A stretch of DNA of 64,000 bases from Catenaria anguillulae PL171 (lineage: Eukaryota; Blastocladiomycota; Blastocladiomycetes; Blastocladiales; Catenariaceae). Below are positions 13,334-23,770 of the stretch, piece by piece. Where the stretch lies: NCBI GenBank assembly GCA_002102555.1, contig MCFL01000027.1, positions 124,001-188,000 of the forward strand. The letters run 5' to 3'. Each line of letters starts with the position of its first letter. Within the stretch, counting starts at the first letter, position 1. Below the pieces are notes generated by a model. That model did not search any database, was not told where the DNA came from, and worked only from the letters and a program-made list of their open reading frames with translations. A program made the position numbers and the translations under genes.

Positions 13334-14081
13334 GCACAAGGAGCGCAGGTGGGGTGAGATTGGTTAGCTCTACTACTACTTGTTTCGTTGCTTTTTTTTT
13401 TCTTTGTTTTTCATTGTTCCTTCTTTTTTTTTGTTGTCCCTTTTGCCATTTCGCTGTTTCTTTTCAGTTTCGTTTGCCTCCCTACCCTTCTCTTCACGGT
13501 TGTTACAATACATGCTTGCTGGACCCCACCCAATACGACCGATGTATGTGTATATGATAGAGAGCCGGAAATCAAACTACAGGAATGCTTGGCAACACCA
13601 ACAATTTCCACTTTTCAAGAGATGAAAACACAAAACAAAACAAAACAACGAAAACAAAAGAGGGGCCCTGCCGCCAAATGATTGGCAAACGTGGAGCTCG
13701 AGAGGGGGCTGTCGGCATGTATAATGTGGGGTAGGAAAGTAGGGAGGAGGGTGGTAAGGACTTGTTGGGCGGGCAACGATATGTTCCAACGTGAACGTGG
13801 ACGGAGTGCGCCGAGGTGTGTGAAGACCAAAGTCGAGACGGGGAAAAAGAAAACGCTATTGGAAAAGAAAACATCGCAACGCAAAGCGGCAAGCGACAGC
13901 AAAAAGAATAAGGGACAGAAAAGAAAAGAGGGCGATGTGTGCGGGACAAAGAGACACAAGAAGAGTAACAGTGAAACAAGGAGACGAGTGCGTCAGGTGC
14001 AGAAAAAAAGTGAGGCAGGCTTGGCGGGTCAGATGCCATCCAACCACTCTGGCCGCCGACGAAAGAGCATAAGGGACTTGT
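13334..14081. other. Convergent 3' intergenic region with T-rich tracts
   Basis: Lies between the 3' ends of eIF2A (+) and Cdc42 (-). It has T-rich tracts just after the eIF2A stop (13388-13435) and A-rich sequence further right (13620-13990), as expected for 3' UTRs and polyadenylation signals of both genes. Frames here give only low-complexity Phe/Ser- or Lys-rich peptides, so I see no gene. Confidence 0.5.
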
Positions 14082-14896
14082 TTACATGATCAAACACTTC
14101 TTCTTCTTTGATGTCTTGACGACCGGTGGCGCCAAAGCAGCGACAATGGCTTCATCAAACACATTCTTCAACCCCCTCTGCGTGAGCGCCGAACATTCGA
14201 CATACTTTTCCATGCCCAGTTCTCGTGCAAGCTGCTCGCCCTGGGCGACGGAAATGGGAGCCTGCCTCTGCCGTGCGAGTTTGTCCTTGGTGCCCTGATC
14301 GTCACGCAAATCCACCTGGGTGCCGACGAGCAAGCAGGGAACACCTGGGCAGTGGTGGCGCACTTCTGGGTACCACTTTTCGCGCACGTTTTCAAACGAC
14401 GACGGGGATACGACAGAGAAGCAAACGAGAAAGACGTCGGTTTGTGGGTAAGAGAGTGGGCGCAGGCGATCGTAATCTTCTTGACCGGCAGTATCAAAGA
14501 GTCCGAGCGTATAGGGCTCTTCGCCAATCATGACCGTGACGGCATAGTTGTCGAAGACGGTGGGCACGTATTCCGAGGGAAATTTGTTGGTTGTGTACGA
14601 AATGAGCAGGCAAGTCTAGGGCAAATAGAGTCGGACCGACGCGATGGGATACATGTGCGGGTTTGAATTGCGTTGAAAAGCGAGAGACGACAAAGGTCGC
14701 GTTGAGGAAAGTGAATTGTAGCGTTTGAGGGACCGCGTGAAAGGAGGGATGGATGGATGGATGGATACACACACACGGCAAGAATGAAATGGCGCAGGGT
14801 TAGCGACCATGTGTCAAGGAAAGACGGAAAGCGAGGACGTGGAAATACCTTTCCGACGGCACCATCACCGACAACGACACATTTGATGGTCTGCAT
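14082..14896 (-). CDS. CDC42: Rho-family GTPase Cdc42
   Basis: Small GTPase controlling actin polarity and membrane traffic. Two exons, about 14849-14896 and 14082-14615 (boundaries to within a base), give 193 aa; the intron splits the P-loop right after GDGAVGK and the next exon begins [19 protein letters not shown]. Effector loop ([11 protein letters not shown]), switch II ([16 protein letters not shown]), the TQVDLRDD guanine-specificity loop and [17 protein letters not shown] all match Cdc42 rather than Rac or Rho. The tail is [12 protein letters not shown]: a polybasic stretch plus CAAX box. Final Met is unusual for Cdc42, which normally ends in Leu, and predicts farnesylation instead of geranylgeranylation. 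The intron, about 233 nt, is the longest clear one in the window and contains a GGAT microsatellite. Confidence 0.96.
14747..14776. repeat. (GGAT)n / (CA)n microsatellite in the Cdc42 intron
   Basis: Five tandem GGAT units run straight into a short CA repeat, inside the single Cdc42 intron. It accounts for part of that intron's unusual length. A polymorphic marker candidate with no evident function. Confidence 0.85.
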
Positions 14897-16061
14897 GATG
14901 AATCAAGGAACTGACAAGGTGCGATGGCGCGAAAGCGAAAAAAAAGTGTTGAAATAGCGCTACACATGGTTAACGGGAGCTTTGATGAGCCGACAATCCT
15001 GGAAACCAAGGGGACACGGGTGGAGCAACAATAATCTTGCGATTTGCGTTGCCAGAGCGACTCTGCTGCTGCTGCTGCTGCTGCTGCTTCCGGTATGGTC
15101 GGTTGGCGAGTGTCGGTCGATGCTGGGTGCTCGGCGAAAAGTACACCTTCGGTCGACGAGAGGCACGACGGCGATGGAAGGAAATGCTTGCAGGATGAAA
15201 TGGGTGGGGCACTGGTCCCGGTTGAAAATCAGAGCAAATGGCTTTGGTTAACTCGGGTGGCGGCGGTTCAACGAGCCACTTATAGGCCTGATCCGGAAAG
15301 GGTGATATTGTGATGGACAACCGCCTTTTGGGTGTTGCTTGCAGCAGTACTGGCATTGGAAGGAGCGGCAGCCGACAGCAGCAGCAGCAGAATCGGGAGG
15401 CGGACGGTGCGGCATAGCAAGGCAACAGAGCAAGAGGGATCCATGACATGTGGCCGGTGTCGGTGTCGGATCGGGGCGGGGAGTGCTTCATGGGATACAT
15501 ACGGGGCGGCCGGAAAGAGAGAATGGAGTGGATCCGGTGCGGAGACGGATTGCGCAGTGCTGCCGTTGCGATACTAATGACGTGGTGATACTTAATGGCT
15601 GTACATTATACTGTGTTTATCGTTTACGAGTGCCGGTGGTGATGCCCAAAAGGAAAAGTGGGCGAAGGCGCCATCGCATTGGCATAAATTTTTTTTTTTT
15701 TTTGCCCTTCCGCGATGGCCCATCTCCTCTCAACCAATCACAGCACGCCCGCCACCGAACCGCACCCTTCTCGATGGTCTATGCAAGTCGCTGGCCACGG
15801 CCAAGTTACCGGAATGTACATACACAGGCAAATGGCTCGTCGAGTGCCGAGTTGTGTTCGCAGCTGCCAACGCCCACCGCCAACCTTGGTCTAACGATAT
15901 CGTCGCCTGTATCCTCACGTCACGTGCCGCCGCCCAAGAGCCACATGTGGAACCGCGATCCCCCCACTCTCACTCGACTCCCTTGCCCATCGTCTGGTGG
16001 CGCGGCAGAACGTTCGCAGCAGCGCGTGTCCTCCTCGCACTACTATTAAGACACACGGGCA
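14897..16061. promoter_or_regulatory. Divergent region upstream of Cdc42 and the membrane-protein gene
   Basis: About 1.2 kb between two divergent genes. It holds a (CTG)n run at 15063-15087 and a 15-base T tract near 15690. The longest frame (minus strand, 14970-15500) is Arg/Pro/Gln-rich with no domain character and I do not call it a gene. The region should contain both promoters and the 5' leaders. Confidence 0.4.
15063..15087. repeat. (CTG)n trinucleotide repeat
   Basis: About eight perfect CTG units, reading as CAG on the Cdc42 strand. It lies roughly 170 bases upstream of the Cdc42 start, so it may fall in the promoter or 5' leader. Not in any supported coding frame. Confidence 0.85.
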
Positions 16062-16814
16062 ATGCAAACATCGGATCATTTCGACGCAACAACCATGCCA
16101 GACACAATACCACGTCCCGCGCGGCGTGCCCCACCGGCTGCACCTATCCCGCGCAACCGCCCGTACTGCCCGTGCTTCTGCCCCTGTCAATGGATATTTG
16201 GGCTGCTGTGCCCGACGCCCTTGTTCTCGTACCGCACGCTCCTCCTGCTCGTCCACGGCGCATTCGCGCTGGTCTTTGGCCTGTCATGCGCCCTCATTTC
16301 GCTTGCCCTGTACATGCTCACGTCTTCGCCCGACAACCGTGTCGACGACAACAACAACACACTCCCCGATTTCGCATTGTGGGCGCTCGGTGCAGTGCTT
16401 GTGTTTGTCAATGGCGCATTTTACCTGTCGTTCTGGGCCTGGAACGGCGTGCGCTCGCGCGACTACGACTCGCTCCAGTGCACGTGGGCCACCGTCACGG
16501 GGTTGCTGTGGGCGATCGAGGTGGCCGTGGCCGCCGCTGCGCAGTGGGGTATGCTGGGCGTCTTGGCGCAGTACCTTGAGATTGTGTTTCGGGATTACTC
16601 CATGGATTCGGCAGGGATGCCGTTGCAATTGGACGGCGACGGATCAGAGTCGACTTGGGCTTCATGGAAGTGGACGGCGTTTCGAGGTTTACTGATTGTG
16701 GCAACAGTCAAGTGGGCGCAATCCGAGCAAGCAAACGCAGATGCAGTTGAGGGTGAAGACGAGGCATTGGTTTCTCGGTCGCCGCAGAGGCGCGCCAGAC
16801 AGGTCAGTAGGTAA
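16062..16814 (+). CDS. Small multi-pass membrane protein, unknown function
   Basis: Uninterrupted 250-aa frame. Residues 1-35 are Pro/Arg-rich and end in a Cys cluster (CPCFCPC, about 36-42) just before the membrane region, a plausible S-acylation site. About four hydrophobic segments follow (around 45-60, 64-90, 107-128 and 145-172), with a short polar loop between the second and third (about 92-105). The C-terminal 45 residues are charged and probably cytosolic. The family is not recognised; small size and helical hairpins resemble tetraspan-like fungal proteins, but that is only general resemblance. A second in-frame ATG lies 11 codons downstream. No intron is needed. Confidence 0.6.
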   Translation: MQTSDHFDATTMPDTIPRPARRAPPAAPIPRNRPYCPCFCPCQWIFGLLCPTPLFSYRTLLLLVHGAFALVFGLSCALISLALYMLTSSPDNRVDDNNNTLPDFALWALGAVLVFVNGAFYLSFWAWNGVRSRDYDSLQCTWATVTGLLWAIEVAVAAAAQWGMLGVLAQYLEIVFRDYSMDSAGMPLQLDGDGSESTWASWKWTAFRGLLIVATVKWAQSEQANADAVEGEDEALVSRSPQRRARQVSR

Positions 16815-17294
16815 ATGTGTTTTAAGGTCGAGGTTCATTTGTGGTGTCCATGTACATCCGCCATCTCAATGCAATTGAGCCTGTCTGGGTTGGCAACGGT
16901 TCTCGATTTAAGTTTCATTCGAGCTAGGTTCCACACATTTTCCATACTGCTCCGTGCGCTACTCGGCTTTACGATCGGCCAGTCCACAACATTTTACTCC
17001 CACCCTGTACAGTATCGAACTTGACGCGAGACATTACGTACATCCATGATGACGACACAATCGCACCTCGCCCTTTCCGTCGACCGTTGCATCAGGTTCG
17101 CAATGGCCTTATCACGGTTTGCCTGCCTTTTGATTCTCGAACTGAATGTATACATACAGTACCGCGAGGTTATTTGCAACTGCCGGGAAAACGATAGAAG
17201 GCCAAGCCAGCCAAGTGATCTTGTTGGCATTTGGTGTCCGTCTTCCTGCCACCACTCTGTCTTTTCATTTTGAATAAAGACGACTCTGGTTTCC
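16815..17294. other. Intergenic region before the DDHD phospholipase gene
   Basis: About 480 bases between two plus-strand genes. Nothing coding is seen; it should contain the 3' UTR of the membrane-protein gene and the promoter of the phospholipase. Confidence 0.4.
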
Positions 17295-20200
17295 ATGAAG
17301 TCGGCTCACGGTCCGGGCTCTTTGCTTCCATCCCAACACAGTAACATGAATCCTCCGACCAACGACCCACATCCGCACCAAGCGACATCCACAGCCGCGA
17401 CTGGTGCCATCCCGCAACACTATGCGGTCGGCCTTGCCGTTCTCGTCGTGTCGGTCGGTATTCGCCAAATGTCGATACCTACGTTGCCCGCGGCCATTGG
17501 CGCAATGGTGATCCTCATGACGCTGTCCAGCCAACAGTACAGCGACTCTGCCACGCCATGCGGACAATCTTCTGGCGATGATCGACGTCGCTCGGACCCT
17601 GTGACATCATCGACAATGTCGCGGTCACGAGCTCGGCGCCTTCATGATTCCCACCAGCTGCAGCGATCCACCGCCCATTCGCAAATGCAACGTGGACACC
17701 AAATTCGTGGAGACGGTGACTGCAGACTCGATGCGGACGATGTCAACGAAACCGACCAGTTTGCGCAATCGAAACCAGAACCAATGTACCCTACCGCCTC
17801 GGCTCTGGACGTCGCCACCATGCGAACGCCGCCTCAACCTCTACCTCGAGGCACCACGACGACGGCCATCGACCCACCAGCTGCGAACATCCGAGGCGCC
17901 ATGACCCCGATCGCCGAGCACGCTGCCAGTGCCAGTGTCGGCGTCGACGATGGCCCTGCGTCAACACAGCAGGAACATGTTTCGTCAACCCCAAGTGTGG
18001 GCGACAACATCAATGCCACTTCCCAGATCACGACCGAAGCGCTATCACCACCTGCGGACACCCAAACAACCGACCCAACCCCCACGACACCTGACGTGCT
18101 CATGTTTGTCGTCCACGGAATGGGCCGCCAGTCCTGGCTCGGTCAAAACGTGGCCAACGTGCGCGCAGCGCTTGCCGCTCTACAAGACGACCCGCGGCTC
18201 GCGCGCAACATTCGCAGAGTGCACGTGGTCCCAGTCGAGTACCATTCAAAGCTGCACGCAAGAACGGGCGAGCGTGTGGATGCCATCAAGTTGTCGTCAT
18301 GCGCAGCGTTGCGCACCGTGATTAATGATTTTGCTGTGGATCCGTTGTATTACTTCTCAGCATCCAATGGTGCGTATGTTGTCCATGCTATTGTCTCTCC
18401 AATTTCCATTGCTGAAAATCCATGGCTCCACACTTGGTCCATTCATAGGCAAGTATGTCCGCGACGAAGTCACGCGCCAGCTCAACTCGCTCTACGCTTC
18501 CTTTCTCCAAACACACCCGACCTTTCGCGGCGAAGTCACTATCCTCGCACATTCAATGGGCGGCCTCGTTATGTGGGACCTCCTCAACACCCGGCCCAAC
18601 GACGTGCCTGGTGTCCCACCGGCAGACACGCGCCTGACGCTCCCAATCCACCGCGTGTTCTGTATGGGCTCGCCCATCTCCAACGCCATTGTGCTCCGTG
18701 GCCACGACCCGAAACTGTACGCGCCGCGCGCTCCGTTCCTCAACGTGTACCACCCGCATGACCCGATCGCGTACCGGTTCGAGCCCATTTGGGACCCGCG
18801 GTGGCAGCACGTGCCGCCCGTTGCCCTCGGCGCGTACGAGCCGCCGCAAACCGCCGGCGGCGTTGCCTACTACCGCAGGGCGAGTTGGGCCATTGGCAAT
18901 GGAAATGGCGAGCCGCTGCATCGCAGGCTGCTTGGGTCCATTGTTGCGCAGATGCCCGTGGTGAGTATGCCCGCAATGCCACAGTTGCCACCCTTGCCGC
19001 AATTGCCGCCCATGCCCCAGTTGCCACCCATGCCACAGCTACCGGCGCTTCCGACAGTGGTGACAAATGGAGTGCGGTCGCTGGTGGCGACCGTGTCCAT
19101 GATGGCTGCTGGTGGTGCTGCGCAACGGCCGCAGCTGCCGGTCCGGCGGGGGCAAGCAAGGATTACTGGATCGGCGCAAAATGGAGAAGAAGGCGCCACC
19201 TGTTCGAGCGACAGCTGTGACGATGGATACATTTCCGATAATGAGGAGGGCGGCGTTGTGCAAGGAGACGGAGACGCAGACTTGGTTTCGCTGGATCCGC
19301 GGGTTGCTTCTGTTTCTGCGAGCGTGGAAAGCAAGCCGGAGTCGCCGCCAGCCAAGCTGAAGCAACGTCGGGCTGAAGTGGTGACGCCCATTGAACGCGT
19401 GGATTCTGCGTCGGATCACGATATCGGATCCAGTGCCGTGGATGCTGGTGCCGTATCGACCTCGTCGGCCAAAGTGTCGGACCTGTCGGGCAGCGATATT
19501 GACGACGGTTCCGACTCCCCATCGACACCTTCCCAAGCCGAAAACCCACCTCCTCGAAAACGCCGCAAGGTGCGCAAACGTCAAACCAGCACGCTCAAGG
19601 CATCCGCCAAACCCATATCCAAACCCGCGGACTATGCACCTTCCGAATCGGACCACGCAGATGTGGCCCCGCAATCTCCTGACATCCTCACCACAACGGC
19701 CGCCACGTTGTGGGCCATGTTCATGGGCGGTGACCACTCTGCCTCATCCACCTCCACCTCAGCTCCTCCAACCAACCCAGCAAGTGGAGCCGCAACACCG
19801 ACCGCTGTTGCGGCTCCTGCCGACGACGCAAGCGCCGACACCGCGCCCGTACCCGACTCGCGCAAACGCAAGCGCACCCGCTCTCCCGATCCGATCCGCG
19901 ACCTCGACTTTGCGCACCCACAACGCGCGCCGCCTCGACGGCGCCGTGCGCCAACGAGCGAGGGCGATGCCGCGGTTTCTGCGTTTACGGAATTCATGGT
20001 TGCGAGCACGGCCACGCCAGATGGCGTGGAGCGCAAGAGGCATGCGCGGTCACGGATGTCACCTGCGCGTACGCCAACAGTGGACGAGAGTACCGTGAGC
20101 GAGACCAAGCCCATGATTGACCAAGGTGCGTCGCTGCCCGATTCGGTAGTGACAGCCAGTAGCACTGCCGATCCATTGGCGCCTCCGACTCCAGCGTCAC

Positions 20201-20604
20201 TCTCTCCAACAACCCCAACAACGACATCCGACCCGGCACTTTCTACTTTACCATTCACTCACCGCCTCGACTTTGAACTGCCCGTGGCCAAACCATCGCT
20301 TGCACGCTCACGCATCCGCCACGTGGACGTGGCGCAAGAGTACCTGAGCGGGTTGCGGGCGCATTTCGAGTATTGGACGAGTAAAGATGCCATGTGGTTT
20401 GTGCTCTTGTCGTTGAACGGGATGGGGCCTGCGGCAAGAACAATGCCAAGGTTGAAACGCGATGGGGATGGAGCGGGGGAACACGAGGAGGATTGGGGTG
20501 TCATGGTTGAGGAGGAGGTGGATCTGGATGGGGCAGAGTGGATCAGGATTGAGAGGGAGGAGGTCATCAAAGCGTGTGGGAATGGCGAGCGAGTGCAGTG
20601 TTGA
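17295..20604 (+). CDS. DDHD-domain phospholipase A1-like protein
   Basis: Predicted intracellular phospholipase A1 of the DDHD/PA-PLA1 family, acting on phosphatidic acid or similar lipids at ER-Golgi or mitochondrial membranes (family knowledge). Exons 17295-18369 and 18449-20604 give 1076 aa. The N-terminus has two hydrophobic stretches (about 45-80) that could anchor it, then a disordered region to about 265. The hydrolase core starts at LMFVVHGMGRQ; the nucleophile elbow is ILAHSMGGLVMWDLL near 390, with Ala in place of the first Gly of GxSxG. The DDHD signatures follow: VYHPHDPIAYRFEP near 465, and YLSGLRAHFEYWTSKDAMWF near 985-1005. Between these two halves lies an insert of about 500 residues, acidic and Ser/Pro-rich, that begins with tandem MPQLPP units (about 18970-19050). 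The first ATG is used; an in-frame ATG at 17347 is an alternative start. Confidence 0.9.
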
Positions 20605-21117
20605 TCGCGACATCTCAATCGAAAAATAGCTCCAGAGGTAGCTCCGTCGTACACATAAAAATATAAGTTATGAATTTGTACATGGAGGAAGGACAGGAAG
20701 GGTTTCAAGGTTACAAGACAACAAGGAACGAAAGCAAAGAAAAAGAGACATAAAACACCGGCAACCTGAGACCAATCCAATAATGATTAGTGGAAAGATT
20801 GAAATCAACTATATTTGTAGATACAATGGCAAGTCGGTACGCATGACAGCATGACAAATGAGAAAACGAAAACAACACGAGGAGTTGAGCGAGGGAACAA
20901 GGAGCGAGGGCCTGATGGAAACAACAATAAACGAAAAAGTGAATGGCACACACTACTAGCAATAAAAAGGACAGTGCGTTGTAACCGAAACCAAAAAATG
21001 GCAAAACAGTCTACGACCAATAAAGATACTTGGAGAGACACGCAACGGCGAAAACTCACACGCCGTGCCCGTCTCTCTCTCTGTCTCTCTCCCACATTCC
21101 CAGTCACACCCATCCAT
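20605..21117. other. Convergent 3' intergenic region
   Basis: About 510 AT-richer bases between the DDHD gene (+) and the OST-HTH candidate (-). Several A-rich stretches suit polyadenylation on both strands. No gene seen. Confidence 0.45.
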
Positions 21118-23457
21118 TCAAAACCCAGGCGGCGGCCCAACGACGGGCGCGCCTGCAATCTGATTGACATGCACGGGCGAGCTCTGCACGCTAGCATTTC
21201 TGCTGGCGCCACTGGTCCCATGCAAGGGCGTTGCAGCGGCCGACGACCGCGCAGTAAACGTGAACGCCGAATCGTCTTCCTCCTCATCATCGTCGTCACC
21301 CGACGACGATGACGACATGCTCGTTGGCTGGTGCGCGACCGTCATGGCGGCGGCCGTGGCGAGCGGCGACCTTGCTTGCTTGGCCGCAGAGGATGTAGAA
21401 TGGGGCGGTGACGACGACGTGGGCGGCATGAGCGCCGTGACGGGCTGTGGGTGCAACATAGTGGGCGGCATGGCCATGTACGCGTGGGGCTGCGGCACGT
21501 GCATGGGCTGCGAATACATCAAGTGTGGCGGATGCATCGGGTGATGCCCATAGGGCGCTTGTTGGTGCGGCGGCGCGGCGTACATGTGCGCGGGCAGCGG
21601 TTGCTGGTGTTGCGGCACATACCCGCCAAATTGCACATTTGCATTTGCATGCGCGGCTTCGTCGTCCCTTGGCACGGCTGGACTTGCCTCACGGAACGCG
21701 CCATACCTCTCCCTGACCTCTTCCCATACACCCGCACATGCCTTTTCCCTGACGGCCACTTCGACATCGCCATTCACACCGAGCCTTGTCAATGTGACCA
21801 CGCCACGCTTTTCGGCGTCGGCCAGGTACTCGGACAATTTGCGCCACGGTGCCAAGTCGCCCCTGGCAAACATGGGCTTGAGCAGCGGGCCAATGGCCGG
21901 CGTGCGAATGGGCGGCGGGTATCGCATGCGTGCCATGCAAAACGCGTGCAAGAGCGGCAAAAACGGCGTGAGTTCGGCTTCAGACAAGGGCATGTCGTCG
22001 TCGGGGGTACCGAGTGCTTGCGCGTCCGTGCCAGCGTTGGCTGCCGCCGCCGCCGTTGACGCGAGATTGTTGAGCCCCACGACGGACCCTGTGCGCCGTT
22101 GCAAGTGCGACGACGCGACGCCCGGAACAAGGACACAGTCGGGCTCATAGGGCTCCCATTGCGCGAGCCAGTTCGGGTTGACCACTTTAAGCAAGCACCT
22201 GCTGCCCATGTGCGACAGGCGCAACAGGCCGCAGTCGGCCGCGGCTTGCAGGTACAGCTTGAGACTGGCAAATGGGTCCATGGCTTGCTTGAGAATGCCG
22301 CCCAGCAGCGACAGGTCAATGGGCTGCGCATAGTTTGGCCCGAGGCGGTCGCGAATGGCAGGGTGGTGCAGGGCGTGGAACAGGGGGCCAAAGCTCACGT
22401 GGCGAAGCGGGATGAATTCCGGGTCAGGGGGAGGGCCGAGTGGGACCCATTTTGTCACGTGCGGCGGGTGAGGATGTGGGTTGAATGCCGGGTTGGACGA
22501 CGTCATGGACGCAATGGATGTGGACGATGCACCGGAAGGTGCGAGTTGCTGTTGCTGTTGCTGCTGCTGACTCTGCGTCGGCGGAGGCGGTGCCCGGGGT
22601 TTCAAGGTGGGTGAGTGGCCTGAAGCAGCGGATGCTGACGACATGGACGCGGTGGATGACATGGTGGACAATTGTGCGGCCGAAGTCGTGTACCGCAGAG
22701 GCGACGCTCCAGTGCCTGCGGCGTTGGCGCCAGCGAGGTTGGTTGACGATCCATTGACGTTGGCGGCAAGGTGGGTTGCACTGACGTTGCGGGGAATAGA
22801 CGACCACAGCATGTCGTCAACACTTTGGACGTGGACTGCGGGGACGGATGCGGCCACGACCTGGATGGGGAGCGACGTGATCCACACGACGCGCACCGTG
22901 CCCGATTCCGAGAGGTGACGGAGGGCGGGTTGAATGCCGAGTGCATCCGAGATGATGGTCAGGTGCTTGACGCCGGCAAGCGTGAGGCGCAAGAGCTCCG
23001 TGACGAGAGCAAGGTCCGAGGCGTCCATGAGGTGGGCCGCGTGCGGGAGTTGGAGGCCGACTTGCCGCAGAGGCGTTGGGTTGGCACCCGGAGTGGCGAT
23101 GGACAGCGAGCAGGCGGTGGAGGGGAGGCCCAAGGGCAGGTCGCGCAGCTGGGCGTGGTAGAGTGCGAGGATGGCGTTGCCCTGGCGGGTGAGGGCCGAG
23201 TCGGAGGGGGCCGAGGCCGAGGTTGGGTGCCAGACAAAGGCGGCGTGCGTGTGCTGGAGGAGGTGCTGCTGGATGGCAGGGAAGATGGCGGGCGAGGACG
23301 CGTTGCCAAAGTGCGTGGGTGCCGAGGGGGAAGTGGAGAAGCCGTTCATGTTGTTGTTTTGGTGACGATGATGATGATGCTGCTGGAGCGACCCGGTGTG
23401 GTTGTGGTTGTGGTTGTGCGGGTATTGCTGTTGCGAGCGGACAAGCAAGAGCGTCAT
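21118..23457 (-). CDS. Probable NYN-like / OST-HTH (LOTUS) RNA-associated protein
   Basis: Single 779-aa frame with a true ATG. Residues 1-60 are His/Asn/Gln-rich. Residues about 65-230 look like a divergent NYN (PIN-like) fold: alternating strands and helices, with HLMDASDLALVTELLRLTL and HLTIISDALGIQPALRHL in the places where NYN proteins have their acidic helix and the 'SGDxDF' strand, but the usual catalytic Asp pattern is weak, so it may be inactive. A linker with a Gln run follows. Two winged-helix-like segments resemble OST-HTH/LOTUS domains: about 375-450 (LGGILKQAMDPFASLKLYLQ) and about 495-585 (RKLSEYLADAEKRGVVTLTR). The C-terminus is His/Pro/Met-rich and acidic. NYN plus OST-HTH is the layout of MARF1/limkain-type RNA regulators. 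This is pattern-level evidence only; a fold comparison would decide it. Confidence 0.5.
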   Translation of the reverse strand: MTLLLVRSQQQYPHNHNHNHTGSLQQHHHHRHQNNNMNGFSTSPSAPTHFGNASSPAIFPAIQQHLLQHTHAAFVWHPTSASAPSDSALTRQGNAILALYHAQLRDLPLGLPSTACSLSIATPGANPTPLRQVGLQLPHAAHLMDASDLALVTELLRLTLAGVKHLTIISDALGIQPALRHLSESGTVRVVWITSLPIQVVAASVPAVHVQSVDDMLWSSIPRNVSATHLAANVNGSSTNLAGANAAGTGASPLRYTTSAAQLSTMSSTASMSSASAASGHSPTLKPRAPPPPTQSQQQQQQQQLAPSGASSTSIASMTSSNPAFNPHPHPPHVTKWVPLGPPPDPEFIPLRHVSFGPLFHALHHPAIRDRLGPNYAQPIDLSLLGGILKQAMDPFASLKLYLQAAADCGLLRLSHMGSRCLLKVVNPNWLAQWEPYEPDCVLVPGVASSHLQRRTGSVVGLNNLASTAAAAANAGTDAQALGTPDDDMPLSEAELTPFLPLLHAFCMARMRYPPPIRTPAIGPLLKPMFARGDLAPWRKLSEYLADAEKRGVVTLTRLGVNGDVEVAVREKACAGVWEEVRERYGAFREASPAVPRDDEAAHANANVQFGGYVPQHQQPLPAHMYAAPPHQQAPYGHHPMHPPHLMYSQPMHVPQPHAYMAMPPTMLHPQPVTALMPPTSSSPPHSTSSAAKQARSPLATAAAMTVAHQPTSMSSSSSGDDDDEEEDDSAFTFTARSSAAATPLHGTSGASRNASVQSSPVHVNQIAGAPVVGPPPGF

Positions 23458-23770
23458 GTCATGTGAGTTATTGATGGATGTGGGTCAAGTGGGTCAAATC
23501 AAATGGAGAGGAGCCGAGTCGAGTCGAGTCGAGTATGTTGTGTGCAGCAACCGAGGGACTGCGAGGAATCGGTCCGCTTTATGGCTTCACGGCTTTATTG
23601 CTTGGCTGGCATGCCAGCACAAACCGCAAACCACAGAGCACAAAGCACGCGATACCGTCATCCCGTCATCCCGCAATCCAACATTGGCGAGACTCAGCGC
23701 CCACTCGGAACCCGATACGGTACGAGTGGTACGCGTCCGCCAGCCAGACGACGCGTCGCGGCTGTTGAAA

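Noticed and set aside
12338-13339. Long minus-strand open frame (333 codons) opposite eIF2A
   Set aside because: It is fully antisense to a well-supported gene, Arg/Pro/His-rich, and explained by the codon bias of GC-rich coding sequence.
13370-13990. Phe/Ser-rich and Lys-rich frames between eIF2A and Cdc42
   Set aside because: Direct products of T- and A-rich 3' UTR tracts on the two strands.
14970-15500. Minus-strand frame upstream of Cdc42 with a Gln run
   Set aside because: The Gln run is just the CAG repeat; the remainder is Arg/Pro/Ser composition with no conserved motif, better read as promoter or leader.
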